A DNA stretch of 64,000 nucleotides from Taenia hydatigena (GCA_036345935.2 JADWOT020000004.1:11648729-11712728), one strand, 5' to 3'; shown: positions 13,430-25,310, counted from the first letter of the stretch. Notes: generated by a model from the sequence alone, not told the origin. Numbers and translations: made by a program.

Positions 13430-14318
13430 TAAGCTGCCTTACGTGCTGTATCGTCTACTACTTTCCATCTTGCTTCCAGCTTTCGTCTTTATAATTCAGT
13501 TATTCGTCAATGCCTCCCTCCCGCTTCGTTTTTCCTTGCATTCGGTCATCTGCTCATTCCTCACTTCTGTCGGCTCTCTCGCCATCTCCTCATCACTCCC
13601 AACCTCCCGGCTTGCCATTTCAGAGAAGTCAGAAGGCCGAAGCGGATGGATACCGTAGAAATTAGGGGTATGTTATGCTACCAGCCCCTCCACCTCTCCT
13701 CTTGTATCCCTGTCCTATCTTCTTCTCCTTCTTCGTTTGCGTGCGCAACTTCAATAATATTAAATCTGGTACTCAGGGTATGTCAAACGAAAAAGGAAAG
13801 CTATGACTAACCTCTTCTAGTGTGCAGTTTGGAAAAGACTGAACTCCTTTTATTGAGTCAATCACTTTGTGTTTTACGCAGTCAGATAACTAGATTAGCA
13901 AATAAGGAGACTAAGGTTAGGATTAGATGGGAGAAAGAAAGAAAGAAATGAAGAATGCTGCACTATAGCACCTTGCAGAGTTATCATGTGGTGTCAAAGT
14001 CCAATCCTCTTTTCCCCTTTTTTATCCTGTCTTGTTCTATGCTCTTCTATTCTCAAATCTTTGTCTCTATCTCAATTCTTCCCTTGCCTCTTCCAGATGT
14101 GTAATCACGTTGCTTTGCAGTGCAACGCATTAATTCTGCCAAGCATAGACCTAGGTGCACACAAAAGAAAGGCATTGCCGTTATCTCAGTCATCTCTAGG
14201 AATAAGTCACCGATGATTTTAAATTTCCTACTCTGCACTACGCTTGCTGTGCCGCGCTTATTTTTCATGTCTCTTACATGCGGAAACACTGTAACACAGC
14301 TTGACTAGATCTGGCTAG
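13430..14318 (+). pseudogene. Decayed copy of exons 1-2 of the 26.1-29.0 kb gene
   Basis: This block aligns along its length with about 26150-27150, including the exon 1 region, intron 1, the pyrimidine tract before exon 2 and the exon 2 body at about 14098-14207. The exon 2 equivalent follows a CCTCTTCCAG acceptor. In the phase used by the intact gene it hits a stop after two codons (GAT GTG TAA), and the donor after exon 1 reads GTATGT rather than GTAAGT. A GAAAGAAAGAAAGAAATG tract lies in the intron at about 13934. The copy ends at about 14318, where a gypsy LTR fragment begins. It is probably a relic of tandem or segmental duplication. Confidence 0.65.
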
Positions 14319-14452
14319 ATTGCACTTCATCGGCCTGAACCCCCACATCTCGTCTAGCTGTGTAGTAATCACCCTATATATCAAAGATGTCAAAACGTAC
14401 GCGGACTTCTACTAACAAGGGTGACCAGAAGGGAGAGGAGGAACCCTCCACA
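14319..14452 (+). mobile_element. Partial Ty3/gypsy LTR (3' part)
   Basis: Matches the last 134 bp or so of the 226-bp gypsy LTRs at 32979-33204 (complement) and 54628-54853, ending in CCCTCCACA. It includes the CACCCTATATAT stretch and the ATG (14388) that begins Gag in this family. The 5' part of the LTR is missing. As in the two full LTRs, segment A lies just beyond its 3' end, so this is the same insertion carried by segmental duplication rather than a new insertion. Confidence 0.8.
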
Positions 14453-16810
14453 ATTATATCACTAACAAATGTGGAATGTGAAAAACAAAAAGAATCAAAC
14501 TTGACATAAAGGTTGCTAGTTATTAAAGAAAAACCTAGAGAACGACTCACCGACACCTTGTTTGTGGCGTGAAAATCATTAAAATTATAACGTTGTGTTT
14601 AGAGTGTCCTACAAATGCCTTGCAAAACTGCATTTGCTTAGTCTTATTAGTTAAAAAGAAAAGTTATTTTTTTCTGTGATATTTAAGGTAGATTGGAATT
14701 CCTGCAACAACTATTTGTTTTTATCGTGTCTAATACCCTCCTTATGCATCTAGCGGCGTATACGAAGAGAGGATCCGAGTGCATTCGTCGCCGTGCATGT
14801 TTCGTGGTTCGCACTCACGAGTCCAGGCATGTGAGCATTCATAATTGAAGTTTTTGACTTATTTTATGCGTATACATATGTAACCCTTTATTATTGGCAT
14901 GAAAGTGTGGCTAGCGAATTTCGGGGCTTGCTGAATTAGTGGTTCGTGTGATGCCAAGATTCCGTTAACTCGCTTAATTAAATGCCTAAGAGCACTTTAC
15001 ATTAGGATGGTGTCTGCTGATTTTGGCTGTTGTAAGTCTTTTGCAAGTCATGATGAAAGGTGAGGAGTCTGAATTTACTATTATTTGTTACCACTACTTC
15101 ATTTATGGGCGACGAATCGCGTATTAAATCGATGGACTTGCCGCTTGAGAGCAGTCGAACTAATTGAGACGAAACAGAGGTAACCTTCCTGGTTATGTGG
15201 CATTCATTGAAGAAACAACAAAATTGATTCAGGGAAACTGTAAGCGGATAATGCAGCGATTGTGTGGTGTAAATATCCACCCCCGGTTTTCGTCTCTAGC
15301 ACATAGCTGAACTGAAACCGTGGGTTTCAGTCATTCTAGTGGTTCACTGTGGGAGTTCACTTATAATACGGCGTTTGCATGACTTCCTTTCCTTTGCTCT
15401 AGTCGATAAAGAAGTCGCTGACTGCAACGGCAAGTGCAAGTGAAAAATTGCATGCTGACCTCGGTGAATGGATAAAGAACTATGATTGTTGGGAAGGTGG
15501 CAAGACGGTTTGGGTGTAACGCATCCATCGTTCCACTGAGAGATGGCGAAATAGCTTGGACCCGAAAATGCTAGAATCATAAATCGATGGTTTATTTCCA
15601 GCTCGTGATATTATTTAGGCCTTTTTATGCGGGAATTTGATATATTCCTAAGTAAATTACATGTATTTAGCAGCAGGTGGTGAGCTGGAATGATTTCCGC
15701 ATATGGATATAATTTATTCGCTTCCAAAAAATGCCACTACATGCCATTTTTAAGTTGTAAAGGATGTGATCAATGCTCCCTCTTCGCTGTACATTCGCTG
15801 GTGCTCCAAAAGACTTGGCACTTTCATCATAAAGCATGCTGCCCAATTTGGTAATGTGTGATTAATTTAGCACTCCATGGATGAGGTGGAGAAATGCAGT
15901 GAAGGCGGACGCTCGCGGTGTTGCGTCCTTGGTGGGACTGCAGGTGTCACGAGATGGATTCTTTCCTCGCCTCTTTTCTCGGCCGTGGGTGCAGCTGAGG
16001 TCTTGGTGATTCTGTCGCCTTGTAGGAGGTACAGTAAGTGTTCACTATCTTCTTACAAACGTTGCATACATTTGATGCGCTTATTAATGCAGAGGGACCT
16101 AATGTCGTCTGTTTAACGCGTTTTCCTTATTTGTTTGTTATAATTGGCTGGAGTGAAGTGCGATAAGCATATTGGGTGAGGTTGGTGGCAGTGAAACATA
16201 CGTAGGGGCGTTCTTGGTGGATAATTGCATTTATTTTATGCAAACGAGCTTTTGATGCAAAAAACAGTGGAACATCTAAGCTGCTGTGAATCCTTTGAAA
16301 AGAGGATGGGTGAAGTAACGTTTTGAGGGTTCATCCGTTTTCTGTAACGTACTATATGAATCGGTCATTTGGTGGCCTCTTTAGCTAGATGTTGCTTGCA
16401 TTAGACACGGGCTAGCCGATGAACACGCAGGGCCGCGGCGTCCCTTTTGAAACTTCGTGGCCTATTTTTCGTCTGTAGAGTGACATCACAGTGGTCTCTG
16501 TTGTGATTTTTTCGTTTCCTTCCATGCATCTTCATTGGATTCTAGTAGTGTTGTCATTGGCATTCAGTGTTTTCTAATTGTTAATGATTAATAAGGCACT
16601 AGTACCCACCACAATTTAGTTGTTAGGTTGAGTTGGCACAACTGACTGTCTGTGTAGTTTGGCCCCAGTTAGTACTCTGCAGCGAAGATGGCTGCAAGAC
16701 GTATGAACTGCACGTGAGAAAACATTACATTCGTGTGTGATAGTAGTCCAGATCCATCCTAGTCATCGTGGTATCTCATTGGGGAGGTAGAACTTGTCCT
16801 TGTAAATTCA
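14453..16810 (-). repeat. Segment A, third copy
   Basis: Collinear with 54854-57010 and, inverted, with the distal part of 28500-32978. Landmarks are the ATTATTGGCATGAAAG motif at about 14890, the block after 15877 that opens with GATGAGG, and the block around 16620-16790 matching 56825-57000. Divergence from the other two copies is clearly higher than between those two, so this is the oldest split. The homology stops at about 16810, where unrelated sequence is inserted, and resumes near 18420. Confidence 0.75.
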
Positions 16811-18419
16811 CAGAGGCGAATTGGTGTTGGATGTACTAACATGGTCGATCAGAAGTGTTTTTGACGTCAATTCTCTCACAGGCTCTGCCTCAAAGGAATG
16901 AAGTAAAAAACTTGCATCTGATTCGGATATAGTGGGGGCGTTACGCAGAAATGTTGGGCTAATCTTTGTCGAGTTCAACAAGGCGTTTGTGTAATGGACT
17001 TGATATACAAACACCGATTTCATTGCAGTGCTTTGACATTATAATTATTCATTTTTGAGTTAACGGTTAACCTTCAGTGCCTGATTGTAAGTTTTTTCAT
17101 CTATCCCGCTGTCACTTTCACTAACCGCCTTTATACCGTTATCCCCGCTTTCCTAACTGACAAGGAGTGCAATGCGACAAAGGCGGTGGCCGACACATGA
17201 CCATTGAAGCGACACGTATTAACAGCTTTGAGCTTCCTGCTGCAATATCATCACCAAGACCGTCAACTTGGATTAGCCGTCAACAGTCTCCTCGGCATGC
17301 TAATCACATTCTGCTGCTGCAGTGCTGCACTTAGCGCTGGCGCAGGTGACGTCACTTTTGCCAAATTCCTCATTTTACTGATAGCCCTCGCCCGCCAACT
17401 GCAATTCTTTGTACTCCTTTTGTATTAGGTGGTAGCGTACATCCATGACAGCGTTGATGAGTGGCAGGCAGATGGTGCCACCGACTTCCTGATTACTGTT
17501 GTCGGTTCTGAAATCGAGGACACTAATGCTGATGGTTGTGGTGCCACCGCTGTTGCCTTTGTGCCTTCCGCTGAGGCTATGAATTTTGGTGACGTGGCAG
17601 TTCGTCGGTGTGATATGGAGCGTGCAGATACTGTAGACAGTGGAGACGAATGATCTCATGAGATGGCGAAATATGCAGCAGCAGTGGTTTATTGGCTCGT
17701 TGTTATCTTGCGGAAAAGATGGAGAAGGGATTTCACGACGTCGACTTTGTTCGAACTGCAAGTTCTCCTCCCTTTCCTATTATAAACACTGACGGAACTA
17801 AACTGAACATTTATTTGGCTAATCAATGGACACTGGAATTTAGCTTAGATATTTGTCTTTTTTCCTATTCTGTAAACTAGCCGAAAAATTACGAAGACTC
17901 TTATTAGTCGACTGTCATTTATTTGTAAAATCCAAATTTTTGCTAATGCTATGTGTGCCAGATTTAATTATAATGCTTGCAAGACTACCGCCTGCATTAT
18001 ATGCTCCTTTACGAAGATTGTCCTTATTTGCTAAGATTTTGAAATGCTAGGACTGCTGCCTGATGGTTGAATACGGCCGGTTGTAGTCTGCGATGAACCT
18101 GTGCTTAGACCACCCAATAAAGTGACTCACATTGCATGTACTTCCCAGTTGTCGAGTGAGCATTTTGAGTGGCGTTTGTTGTGGTTTTGCGTTGTGATGA
18201 CTACAAACTGAATGGTGTTTGTCCACAGTACGCGAAATGTACTTCGTCGTTGTCAAATGTGTGACGGGTTCGACTGGTTAAGGTTTCCGTCTAACTCTCG
18301 AGTGATATTTGCTAAAGGAAGGACAAAAAAAGAAGGCCGTGAGAACTTGCCACCAAAGTTGAGCTTCTTTTTATGCATTTATAAGTAAATCAACCTTGAA
18401 CGAAAACTCCTCATCTTGT
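16811..18419. other. Insertion within the third A copy; origin unknown
   Basis: About 1.6 kb with no counterpart at the equivalent point of the other A copies (after about 57010). I see no terminal repeats, RT or transposase signature. It contains the candidate exon at 17429-17653. Confidence 0.45.
17429..17653 (+). CDS. Candidate acidic coding exon, unknown product
   Basis: The frame is open for 74 codons, begins immediately after a pyrimidine-rich acceptor (TTTGTATTAG), and ends at a TGA after GACGAA. There is no ATG at its start, so if real it is a 3'-terminal exon of a spliced gene. The product would be acidic (many Asp and Glu) with no recognised domain. The complementary strand is also open (17375-17761, 128 codons), which weakens the case. 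A possible upstream exon ends at a CAG/GTGACG donor near 17346, but I could not find its start. It lies inside an insertion absent from the other A copies. Confidence 0.2.
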   Translation: MVAYIHDSVDEWQADGATDFLITVVGSEIEDTNADGCGATAVAFVPSAEAMNFGDVAVRRCDMERADTVDSGDE

Positions 18420-18654
18420 GGCTAACCGTGGTTCAAATGAGAAGATCTCGAGCCAGACTGTAACAAAGTGCGAGCATTCGGTATGTGAGCACCTCTTGGT
18501 GGCGGAACGTTTGCCTGTGTTGTCGCGGCACCACGGCATCCCTCCCTCTTTTAAAAAGCCTTTTACGATTTTTCATTAGTAATTGGAGATCTGCTGTGAC
18601 AGTCGCGTGCTGCGTTTGTTATGAGGAGCTCTTGAGAGAGACTGACGAGGTGAT
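18420..18654 (-). repeat. Degenerate segment-A tandem unit
   Basis: Resembles the roughly 178-bp units at 57101-57960 (GTGAGCACCTCTTGGTGGCG, then CGCGGCACC). It marks where segment-A homology resumes after the 1.6-kb insertion. Confidence 0.5.
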
Positions 18655-19440
18655 ATCATTCTGAATGCGTTCGCATTGCCCTATGAATTCCCTTTTCTGT
18701 GCTGAACTGTAAAGATGTATTGTTACAGTTCCTCGTACCATCGTACAACCTAGCGTTTCATCTTCGCTGTTTCTAAGCTAGTCAGCGCTCACTACGAGCT
18801 GTCTCGCCATCCGCTAGTGTTGGGATTGTCTAACCATTGTGGGGGTGGCGAACAGTTCACGGTCCCTTGCACTTTTCTGTCTCATTTTTTTGCCGAGTCT
18901 GATACTGGCGTAGGTGATGGCGTGTTCTCTTTATTTTTTGTCCTCTTGGGAAAGTGCATCGATTATGGCTACACCACTAGCGTCTGCGTCCAGTGCGAAG
19001 GGTAGTGCGCTGGGCACCAAGTTTGGTAAGGCTTGGATCGGTGCTGAACAGTTTTTATTCTAGTTCATCTGGCGCTTTATGATGCTCAGTCTCTTACTTG
19101 AATTTCTTATTTGTCAGCTTTCTGATCGCTTTATGCAGGAGCTAGCTATCTTAGCCACTAAGAGAACGCCTGCAGTAGTTCGCCAAGTCAGTGAAACTGC
19201 GAAACTCTGTCTGGTTAGTTGGAGTTGATTAAGTGTTCACTTGCTTTGTACAGTCTTTAGGGACTGCCCTCTCGTCTGACGAAAAATGCACGCACCAGGA
19301 AGATTACGCAGCGCTGAAGAAAGCGTCAATTCTTTGGAATCAAGTGCTCGACTCTTCTCAAGGTGACCGAATCGAAGCTCGAGACCGATGAGGTGGTGCT
19401 CTGCTCCCCCTCTCTGCGTCAAACTTCGTCAAGGTGAAAT
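18655..19440 (-). pseudogene. pol: Decayed Ty3/gypsy pol fragment (RT/RNase H)
   Basis: The sequence aligns in order with the pol of the minus-strand gypsy at about 35590-36300. Shared landmarks are CAGTTCCTCG at 18727, CACTACGAGCTG at 18789, the GGCGTAGGTGATGGCGTGTT block and CCTCTCGTCTGACGA at 19269. In gypsy terms this runs from RNase H back into the connection/RT thumb region. Stops and indels are frequent in the aligned frame, so it is long dead. It lies beyond the third A copy, while the full element lies beyond A in the other copy. It may therefore be a remnant of the same insertion or an older, independent one. Confidence 0.65.
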
Positions 19441-19483
19441 GATCTTGGGAGAGACTGCACATTCCCGGAGAAGCAGTTCAAGT

Positions 19484-19504
19484 CTCTCTCTCTCTCTCTC
19501 CCTC
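19484..19504. repeat. (TC)n microsatellite
   Basis: Uninterrupted TC run followed by CCTCCC. Confidence 0.75.
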
Positions 19505-21454
19505 CCTTTCTTCATCTTTGTTTTTTCTGTTCCCTTGACCTCCTTATAACTCCCCATCTTCTTCTGTTCTCTGCACATTAGAAGTTCACACTTGGCCCGT
19601 GCTCGGCACCAGATCATGGCAGTTAAAGCGTTAAAGAGTAGGCAAGTTTATGGACTTCTTTTCGTTCTGTTCCCCTTCCTCATTTACATTTTTTATTTAT
19701 CGATTAAGTGTTGCCGCCTTTGTGGGGTTTGTGTCTTGTGTTCCCTATAAAAACAACATTGTTGACTGCCAACAGTAACGCAACCAACTTGTTCTTACGT
19801 CTTTCCTGCATGTGCGCTCGGAATATTCAAGTTCTGAGCATTGTGGTTGCGAACATTGGAAGGAGTGATCTATCAGCTTTTTTTTTGCCAAAAGTAACCT
19901 TTAAATGAATTTCGACCCTTTTTCATGCTGCCGATTACTTTTGGAACAGACGAGCCCCTTTGGAGTGAGATCTGCAATGTGCTCAAGGTCTTGCCAGGGA
20001 CCATCATTCGCGGCCCTGTCACGCACACTGAGCACGTGAAGCGCAAGACCGTCACTGCATACACATAGTCTATGCCTTCAATTTTAGGACCATACTTCCC
20101 ACTAAGGGGGCGTTGTAACCGGTGGGTGGATGGAGAGAGAGAGAGAGATTGTGGCGGATGTGTGAACGCCTTAGCAGCCACTTTCAATATTACGTCGTAC
20201 ATTGCCTCCATCTTTGCTCATCCCACTGATGAGAGCATCAAGGCGGTGTGAGGAGGCACTGCAGGGTAGTTGAGGGAGATTTTGTGTTAGTCGGCAAACC
20301 AGTGCTTGACCGTGTGTGCTGCAGATGTGCGATTAATTGAGCTGGAGATGGGAACCCATCAGCTTGCTTCTGGTGCTTTAATATTCTCCCCTTTTGCCTC
20401 CTCTCTCCCTCTTTCTTCAAGTCGCATCAGTGGATATCTTTATTGCGCTCAAGTCATCGCCCTTGTGCGGCACATCTGCGTGCTAACATTTACAGCGGTC
20501 GTAAGGAGAAGTAGTAGTGGGCAGGAGAACGGATGATTGATTACGCGAGTGGGTGGGTGGGTGGGTACTCGGCCGTGCAGATGGATAGTTGTCGACAGGT
20601 GGAGAGGATAGCGCGTATGAGGTCGGAGGTGACAAGTATAGCGCTGCTTTTGCACTCAGACATTGAGTTCTTCGTTGTCGACCTCCCCAGGCAAAAGAAC
20701 ACTGCAGATTGGGTGTTGTGGGAAGCAGCTCTTTTCTAGCCAGCTGGCTAAATAGTCGACAAACGCCTTCAAGTCGGAGTTTATTCGTGCCATCCAAAAC
20801 AAGTTCTCATCAGCGTACCTTTCCAAATGACAGACAGTTAGAAATGGTTAACAAATGGTCTACCCCATTTACTGGGTAAGAGTGAGGGAGCAATTGTGAT
20901 GGTGGAGTTGGGGCACATGCTACTTGGCACATTTGAGTAGTACAGACCAGCATTAAGGGAATTGGGGAAGCGAAGGGCAAGTGGTGATTGCAGTTACAGA
21001 ACGCAAAGACCCTCATTCATCAAACAAGGGGTCTGCTTCGTGCCATTCGGGCCTTTATTTCCTTTAGTAGTCGTAACCTTCGCAATGGGCCTCGCTCCAT
21101 ATCATATCTCAGCAGCACCGTCTTCTCTCGTTCACCCACAAAAACCCAAATTACCACCCCTTCACTACACCTCCACCGCCACATTTCATGTACTCCCCTC
21201 CAAACCATTATTCTCGAAAGGCTCAACACACCCACACAAAGACAGTGAACATCACATGCATGCCAATAACAGTTCATTAAAATGAATTTATTGCGAAACA
21301 CGAGAGGTGGAGAAATAATTAAAAAGAAGGGGAATATCAAAATGCACCAACGTTTCGACAGGCAGAACCTCGTCCACTCCTTTTAAAGAGTACACCTAGC
21401 TGAAGGGCTTGAACACCAACACACAAATGCTGCAATAAGGTGAGCAGCAGTAGT

Positions 21455-22050
21455 GAATGCAGACAGGAATCATCTCGTTCCTCATGTCAGATGCGAAGGA
21501 ATAGATGCACTTGATTTGCACCACCTCAACGGTGCCTCACATACGAATCTGCGTCCACGCCACAAACTCGATGACACCTAAAGTAACGACGCGGCACCTG
21601 CAACCGCGATCACACACTTCGAGGTAGCGGGGACTCAAACACTGGCTGCCTGCGAACTAGTCGAAATCCAGCCAGATAACGATCTTACGAGGACAATCTT
21701 GACTAAACAACCAATCTCCCAAATGGCTATCAAAAGCTGCTGACGCACCACCCACCACTATCTACATTGCGTCTGTGGCAGTCCAATATCCTACCCCAGC
21801 TCGGCAATACCCCAACCACCGGCTCACAGGCAGCCAAATGCAATCATACTGGCTCACTTTCAAACAACTTTGGGTTGGTCGTCAATACTTCCACCCCACC
21901 ACCTAGCCACTTAACGCCACAAACCCACCAGCATGTAACCAACTAATCATCTTGGCTGTAGAAGTGGCGACAAATTTCTCCTCCAAGACAGACATTAAAG
22001 CAACCAGCGCCACCTTAACAGGTCTCGCTGATTGGCACCAAATTATGGAA
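21455..22050 (+). repeat. Dispersed repeat blocks shared with 46.5-48.8 kb
   Basis: Two blocks recur in the same order and orientation. The first is 21455-21655, with AATGCAGACAGG and AACACTGGCTGCCTGC, which recur at about 46548 and 46713. The second is 21966-22050, with GACATTAA and GCCACCTT, recurring at 48663-48760. The copies are well diverged and the second locus is interrupted by an exon 1-2 unit. The complement frames 21903-22091 and 48585-48863 share a similar hydrophobic stretch, which hints at decayed coding sequence but is not proof. Confidence 0.45.
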
Positions 22051-24122
22051 AGTGTAAAGTTCAAATGATCTCCTTCAACCAACGACCCCACGAAATATCA
22101 GCGCTGTCCCCCACGGGGCCGAAAGAAGGCCCTAGTGCAAATTACTGATGATCTAGCGCCACCTGCTGGTAATCTGAAGGCCACCGATTCATCTACAAAC
22201 CACAACTACTGCAGCCCCTAAAATGCAACTTTAAAATAATAATCGGCCTGAAAGCCCTTGCGCCAACCATCACTTCACGTGCATATTCATCAATGCAAAC
22301 GCTTAATAACACTCTGATTTCAACATTAAAACAGCTTTAGTGTCATCTCCCAATCCACCCTATGGCACTTAACTGCCTTGTTTCAAATAACGAGCCAGAC
22401 GTTTCTGACACCATTCAAGTGCACATATCCTACACCACGTGTCCGACTCTGGATAGCTTAGTTACCCTGCGTCAACATCACGACTCAGATAAAAGACATT
22501 CACTATAGCCTGTCACTCACAATGCCCGAAATTCTGCACAAGTAATGCAGGCGCGAAGTGATAAAGACTTGAGATCTCCGGTGTACCCCATCCGAGGGAA
22601 AGACACCATCCAGAGATTGGCACAAAGACTCAATGTGTTCAGTTTTCGAAGTTGGGAGACAGCATAGGATAAGCAGTGAAGCCGATCATTCTACAGCTGA
22701 AGATTCCCAAGCTTCTTCACCCACAAAGGTGACTGCCTAAATGCATCACGAAGGAGGCCAGATACCCATTTCATATCGCCCACTGACAAAACCTACCCGT
22801 CAATATTAGCATATTTTACGGTGCCCTGATTGCTCGCTCAAAGATAACTTCCCCGATTCTCCCAATTCCGACAGTCTTTCGGCAGTCAAGCGATTCCGTT
22901 CTACGACAAGTCTCTCAGACCAGAGTAGAATCCTTCAATACACTCGACCGAGAATCCATCTTACTTGAATTCAGGCCGAGGAGAGTCCGATATCGCAATA
23001 TGCGATTTTCAAATCGCTGAAGCTCAGCATTCCTTTTGTCAGGGTCTCAAGGCAAAGTGGAAGCGGTTCTGCATGGAGTAACCCCTCCGGTTCTCATTTA
23101 CAAAGTTAGCGACACTTGAAATCGGCAGAACTCAAGTCAATGTGATTGCATACCTTGGGGAGTCCAACACTCAAAACAACAAGGACCGTACGTCAATGCT
23201 TTGTCAATTTCTAGAAGCACGCTGCAAAGAAACACAACTGATGAGCCAAAACCAGCCTAATCGGACATACAGTGGCTCAAAATGACCAGTAATTTATTTT
23301 AAAAATACGAGGTCATGAGCAGGATCAGAAAGAACGATGGTGAATCTCCACAGGCTCGCAAACCTACCATACACTTCGACAATGTTCTCCTTAAGCCAAA
23401 ATCATTGACAATAAAACCAAGTACCTGCAAGCTTAACACCCATTCACTCGACAAACAATAAAACTATGCGAGGAGTAGGGCCATAAACAACAACGTCAGT
23501 TATCCATCCGACGGGTTGGATGGACAGCAAACTGATTCGCGACCAATACCATTGGTTAACTACGCAACACTCGTCCACCGAGCCGTGATAGCACTCAATC
23601 TAGCAATGTATTCAAACAAAGGTGGGCAATTATTTGCATTTATCAACAGCCTACGTGACATAAATTCAACTGTCTGCGAAAATTAATTTAATTCAGGAAG
23701 CACCTAAACAAGCGTAGATCCACATTACCGAATTATCAGGACATTTGAATGGTTTGTGCATTACATCCAAACCTCTGCCAAAAAACCAAATATTTTCCAC
23801 CTTTTGGATTTCTTGCTTTGTTTGACAAAAAGGCTTACTTATAATAACAAATAGAGCCACCAAATTATAGCCATGTACTTTTACAAAAAGCTCTTGGAGG
23901 TATTCATTCTACCATTATATTGTCTTCATGCCTAATTCTTTTAATGTGCACGTGCTAATGTTGACTGCGTATAAGCAACAGTTACTACAATATGTTTGCT
24001 TTTTGCAGGTATGTGAATATCGCATATGAGGATGTTATATTTATCAAAAACATGCATATCTGAAAACGTGAATTTGCATGAAATTTTGGCTTGCGGTTAA
24101 TGGGAGTTGCTAGATTCGTACT

Positions 24123-24307
24123 TGTAGCTTTTTGTTTGTTGAAACTCTTGGTTTCGGTCAAGATCACGGGGTGACCGTACCGCCCTATCTGCGTGGGCTG
24201 GCCTCCAGGCCATGCCAGCAGCCTATCTCCCTCTGTCCGCTGAATATAGATATTCTACCCTAGCATTCTGCCTTCGTTTGCCTTCGAGGGAGTCTCGGGA
24301 CGCTACA
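24123..24307 (+). mobile_element. Solo LTR of the TRIM element
   Basis: This 185-bp block is the diverged reverse complement of the TRIM LTRs at 33245-33431 and 33956-34142. It begins TGTAG and ends CGGGACGCTACA. It contains the GCGTGGGCTGGCCT core, CCCTCTGTCCG and the AT-rich TATA-like tract. No second LTR or internal TRIM sequence lies nearby, so it is probably a solo LTR left by LTR-LTR recombination. I see no convincing target-site duplication, consistent with age. Confidence 0.8.
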
Positions 24308-24789
24308 GTGTGTGCTTAGTCTGGACGATTGTTTTACAGTATGACGGTGATCCTAAATTATCACGACTTTTGAGGATCAATTTTTGCTGGATGCGCGTTT
24401 TATGCTTGAGAAAGAAGACGACAGCCGAATTGATGGACTAACCACTAAAGGGTAATTATATTCCAGACAATAAGAGGTAACATTGAAGATCTATAACAAT
24501 TATTGTAGGAAAACACAAATTATGACGAGGGAAACATAAGTTTGCTCTTTTAAGCTGTAACTGCGTGTATGTTGGGAAAGCCTAGCGTGGCTACATGCAA
24601 AGGACCGTTCAGCAGACAGCACTTTGGAGAACTTCCCACTTCGTGGAATCATTGACCCCTTCATGGGGTTAAGAAGCAAAGAATAGGAATATTTGTCGCT
24701 AATTATGAGTCTTAGAAGATACGAAGTAGTCCAGACTCTCAAGTGCCACAACGCTCCGTAAACTTCGTGGGACATAGAGTTTGGTCAGA
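24308..24789. other. Unassigned
   Basis: No gene or known repeat recognised between the solo TRIM LTR and the gypsy RT fragment. Confidence 0.4.
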
Positions 24790-25015
24790 TTAAATAGCAG
24801 TTCTCTAAGACCGCACAAAACAAGCGAGACATGGACCAACGCCAACTAACCAAACGGAGCTCTGCAGTTTCCTTAGTTTGACAAATTACTACAAGCGTTT
24901 CGCTAAAGACTTGGCTAAGATTGCCTGTTGCTGCGAAAAGTGACTAAGAAGCTGGTAAAGAAGGTGTTTTACGTAGGCGAATGAGCATGTTGAAGCAAAG
25001 CACAGAGGCAGGTGA
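24790..25015 (+). pseudogene. pol: Ty3/gypsy RT thumb fragment
   Basis: A short piece aligns with the gypsy pol at 36010-36240 (complement strand there). The frame reads through Asn-Tyr-Tyr-Lys-Arg-Phe, the conserved motif after the gypsy RT catalytic region, with the preceding Thr-Asn-Gln-Thr-Glu-Leu. It then meets a TGA at about 24941. Flanking pol sequence is missing on both sides. This is an old fragment unrelated in position to the A/B duplication. Confidence 0.75.
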
Positions 25016-25079
25016 TGTGTGCCTCCTCAGGAAACCATCTCGCAATTCGTGTCACCGACCCAGTCATAAGGGATTAATC

Positions 25080-25310
25080 ATACACCTAACCACCACACAC
25101 ACTCGCATGCGCTTTTCACCGCCTCCCGCCCAATCTCTCTGTGAACTCCCAACCTTCCACTACATAGTTCAGAAGACGTCAAAGGGCCAACGCAGATGGG
25201 AATAGTAAAAAAATAGCAGTAACTTATGCCACCACCCTCTCCTCCTTCCCTACTTCATCTTAACCGTTTCCTCCTCACTAACCTCATTCACGTGCATCGT
25301 CAGTCAAGTA
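25080..25310 (+). pseudogene. Degenerate copy of the exon 1 / intron 1 region
   Basis: Resembles 26280-26470: a pyrimidine-rich lead, CCAACCTTCCACTACATAGT, an AAAGGGCCAACGCAGATGG block corresponding to the end of exon 1, then a CTTATGCCACCACCCTCTCC intron start. The donor is lost. Together with 13430-14318, 26129-27190 and 47080-47830 it makes four copies of this unit. Confidence 0.4.

Larger units (their letters stand above)
19441..24122. other. Long unassigned stretch
   Basis: No supported gene. It contains a (TC)n run at about 19484-19504, a (GA)n run at about 20133-20148, a GTGGGTGGGTGGGTGGGT tract at about 20550-20567, and blocks (21455-21655 and 21966-22050) that recur at 46540-46735 and 48663-48760. 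Frames at 20483-20797 and 20962-21340 are low in complexity or open on both strands. Confidence 0.4.

Noticed and set aside
20640..20740. Possible RNase H remnant (ADW motif preceded by RQKN)
   Set aside because: Too short, no other RNase H landmarks nearby, and it does not align with the window's gypsy pol.
21345..21375. ACGTTTCGACAGGCAG-type end resembling Penelope-like element termini or a hammerhead core
   Set aside because: No CTGATGA core pairs with the GAAAC and no RT or GIY-YIG frame lies nearby.
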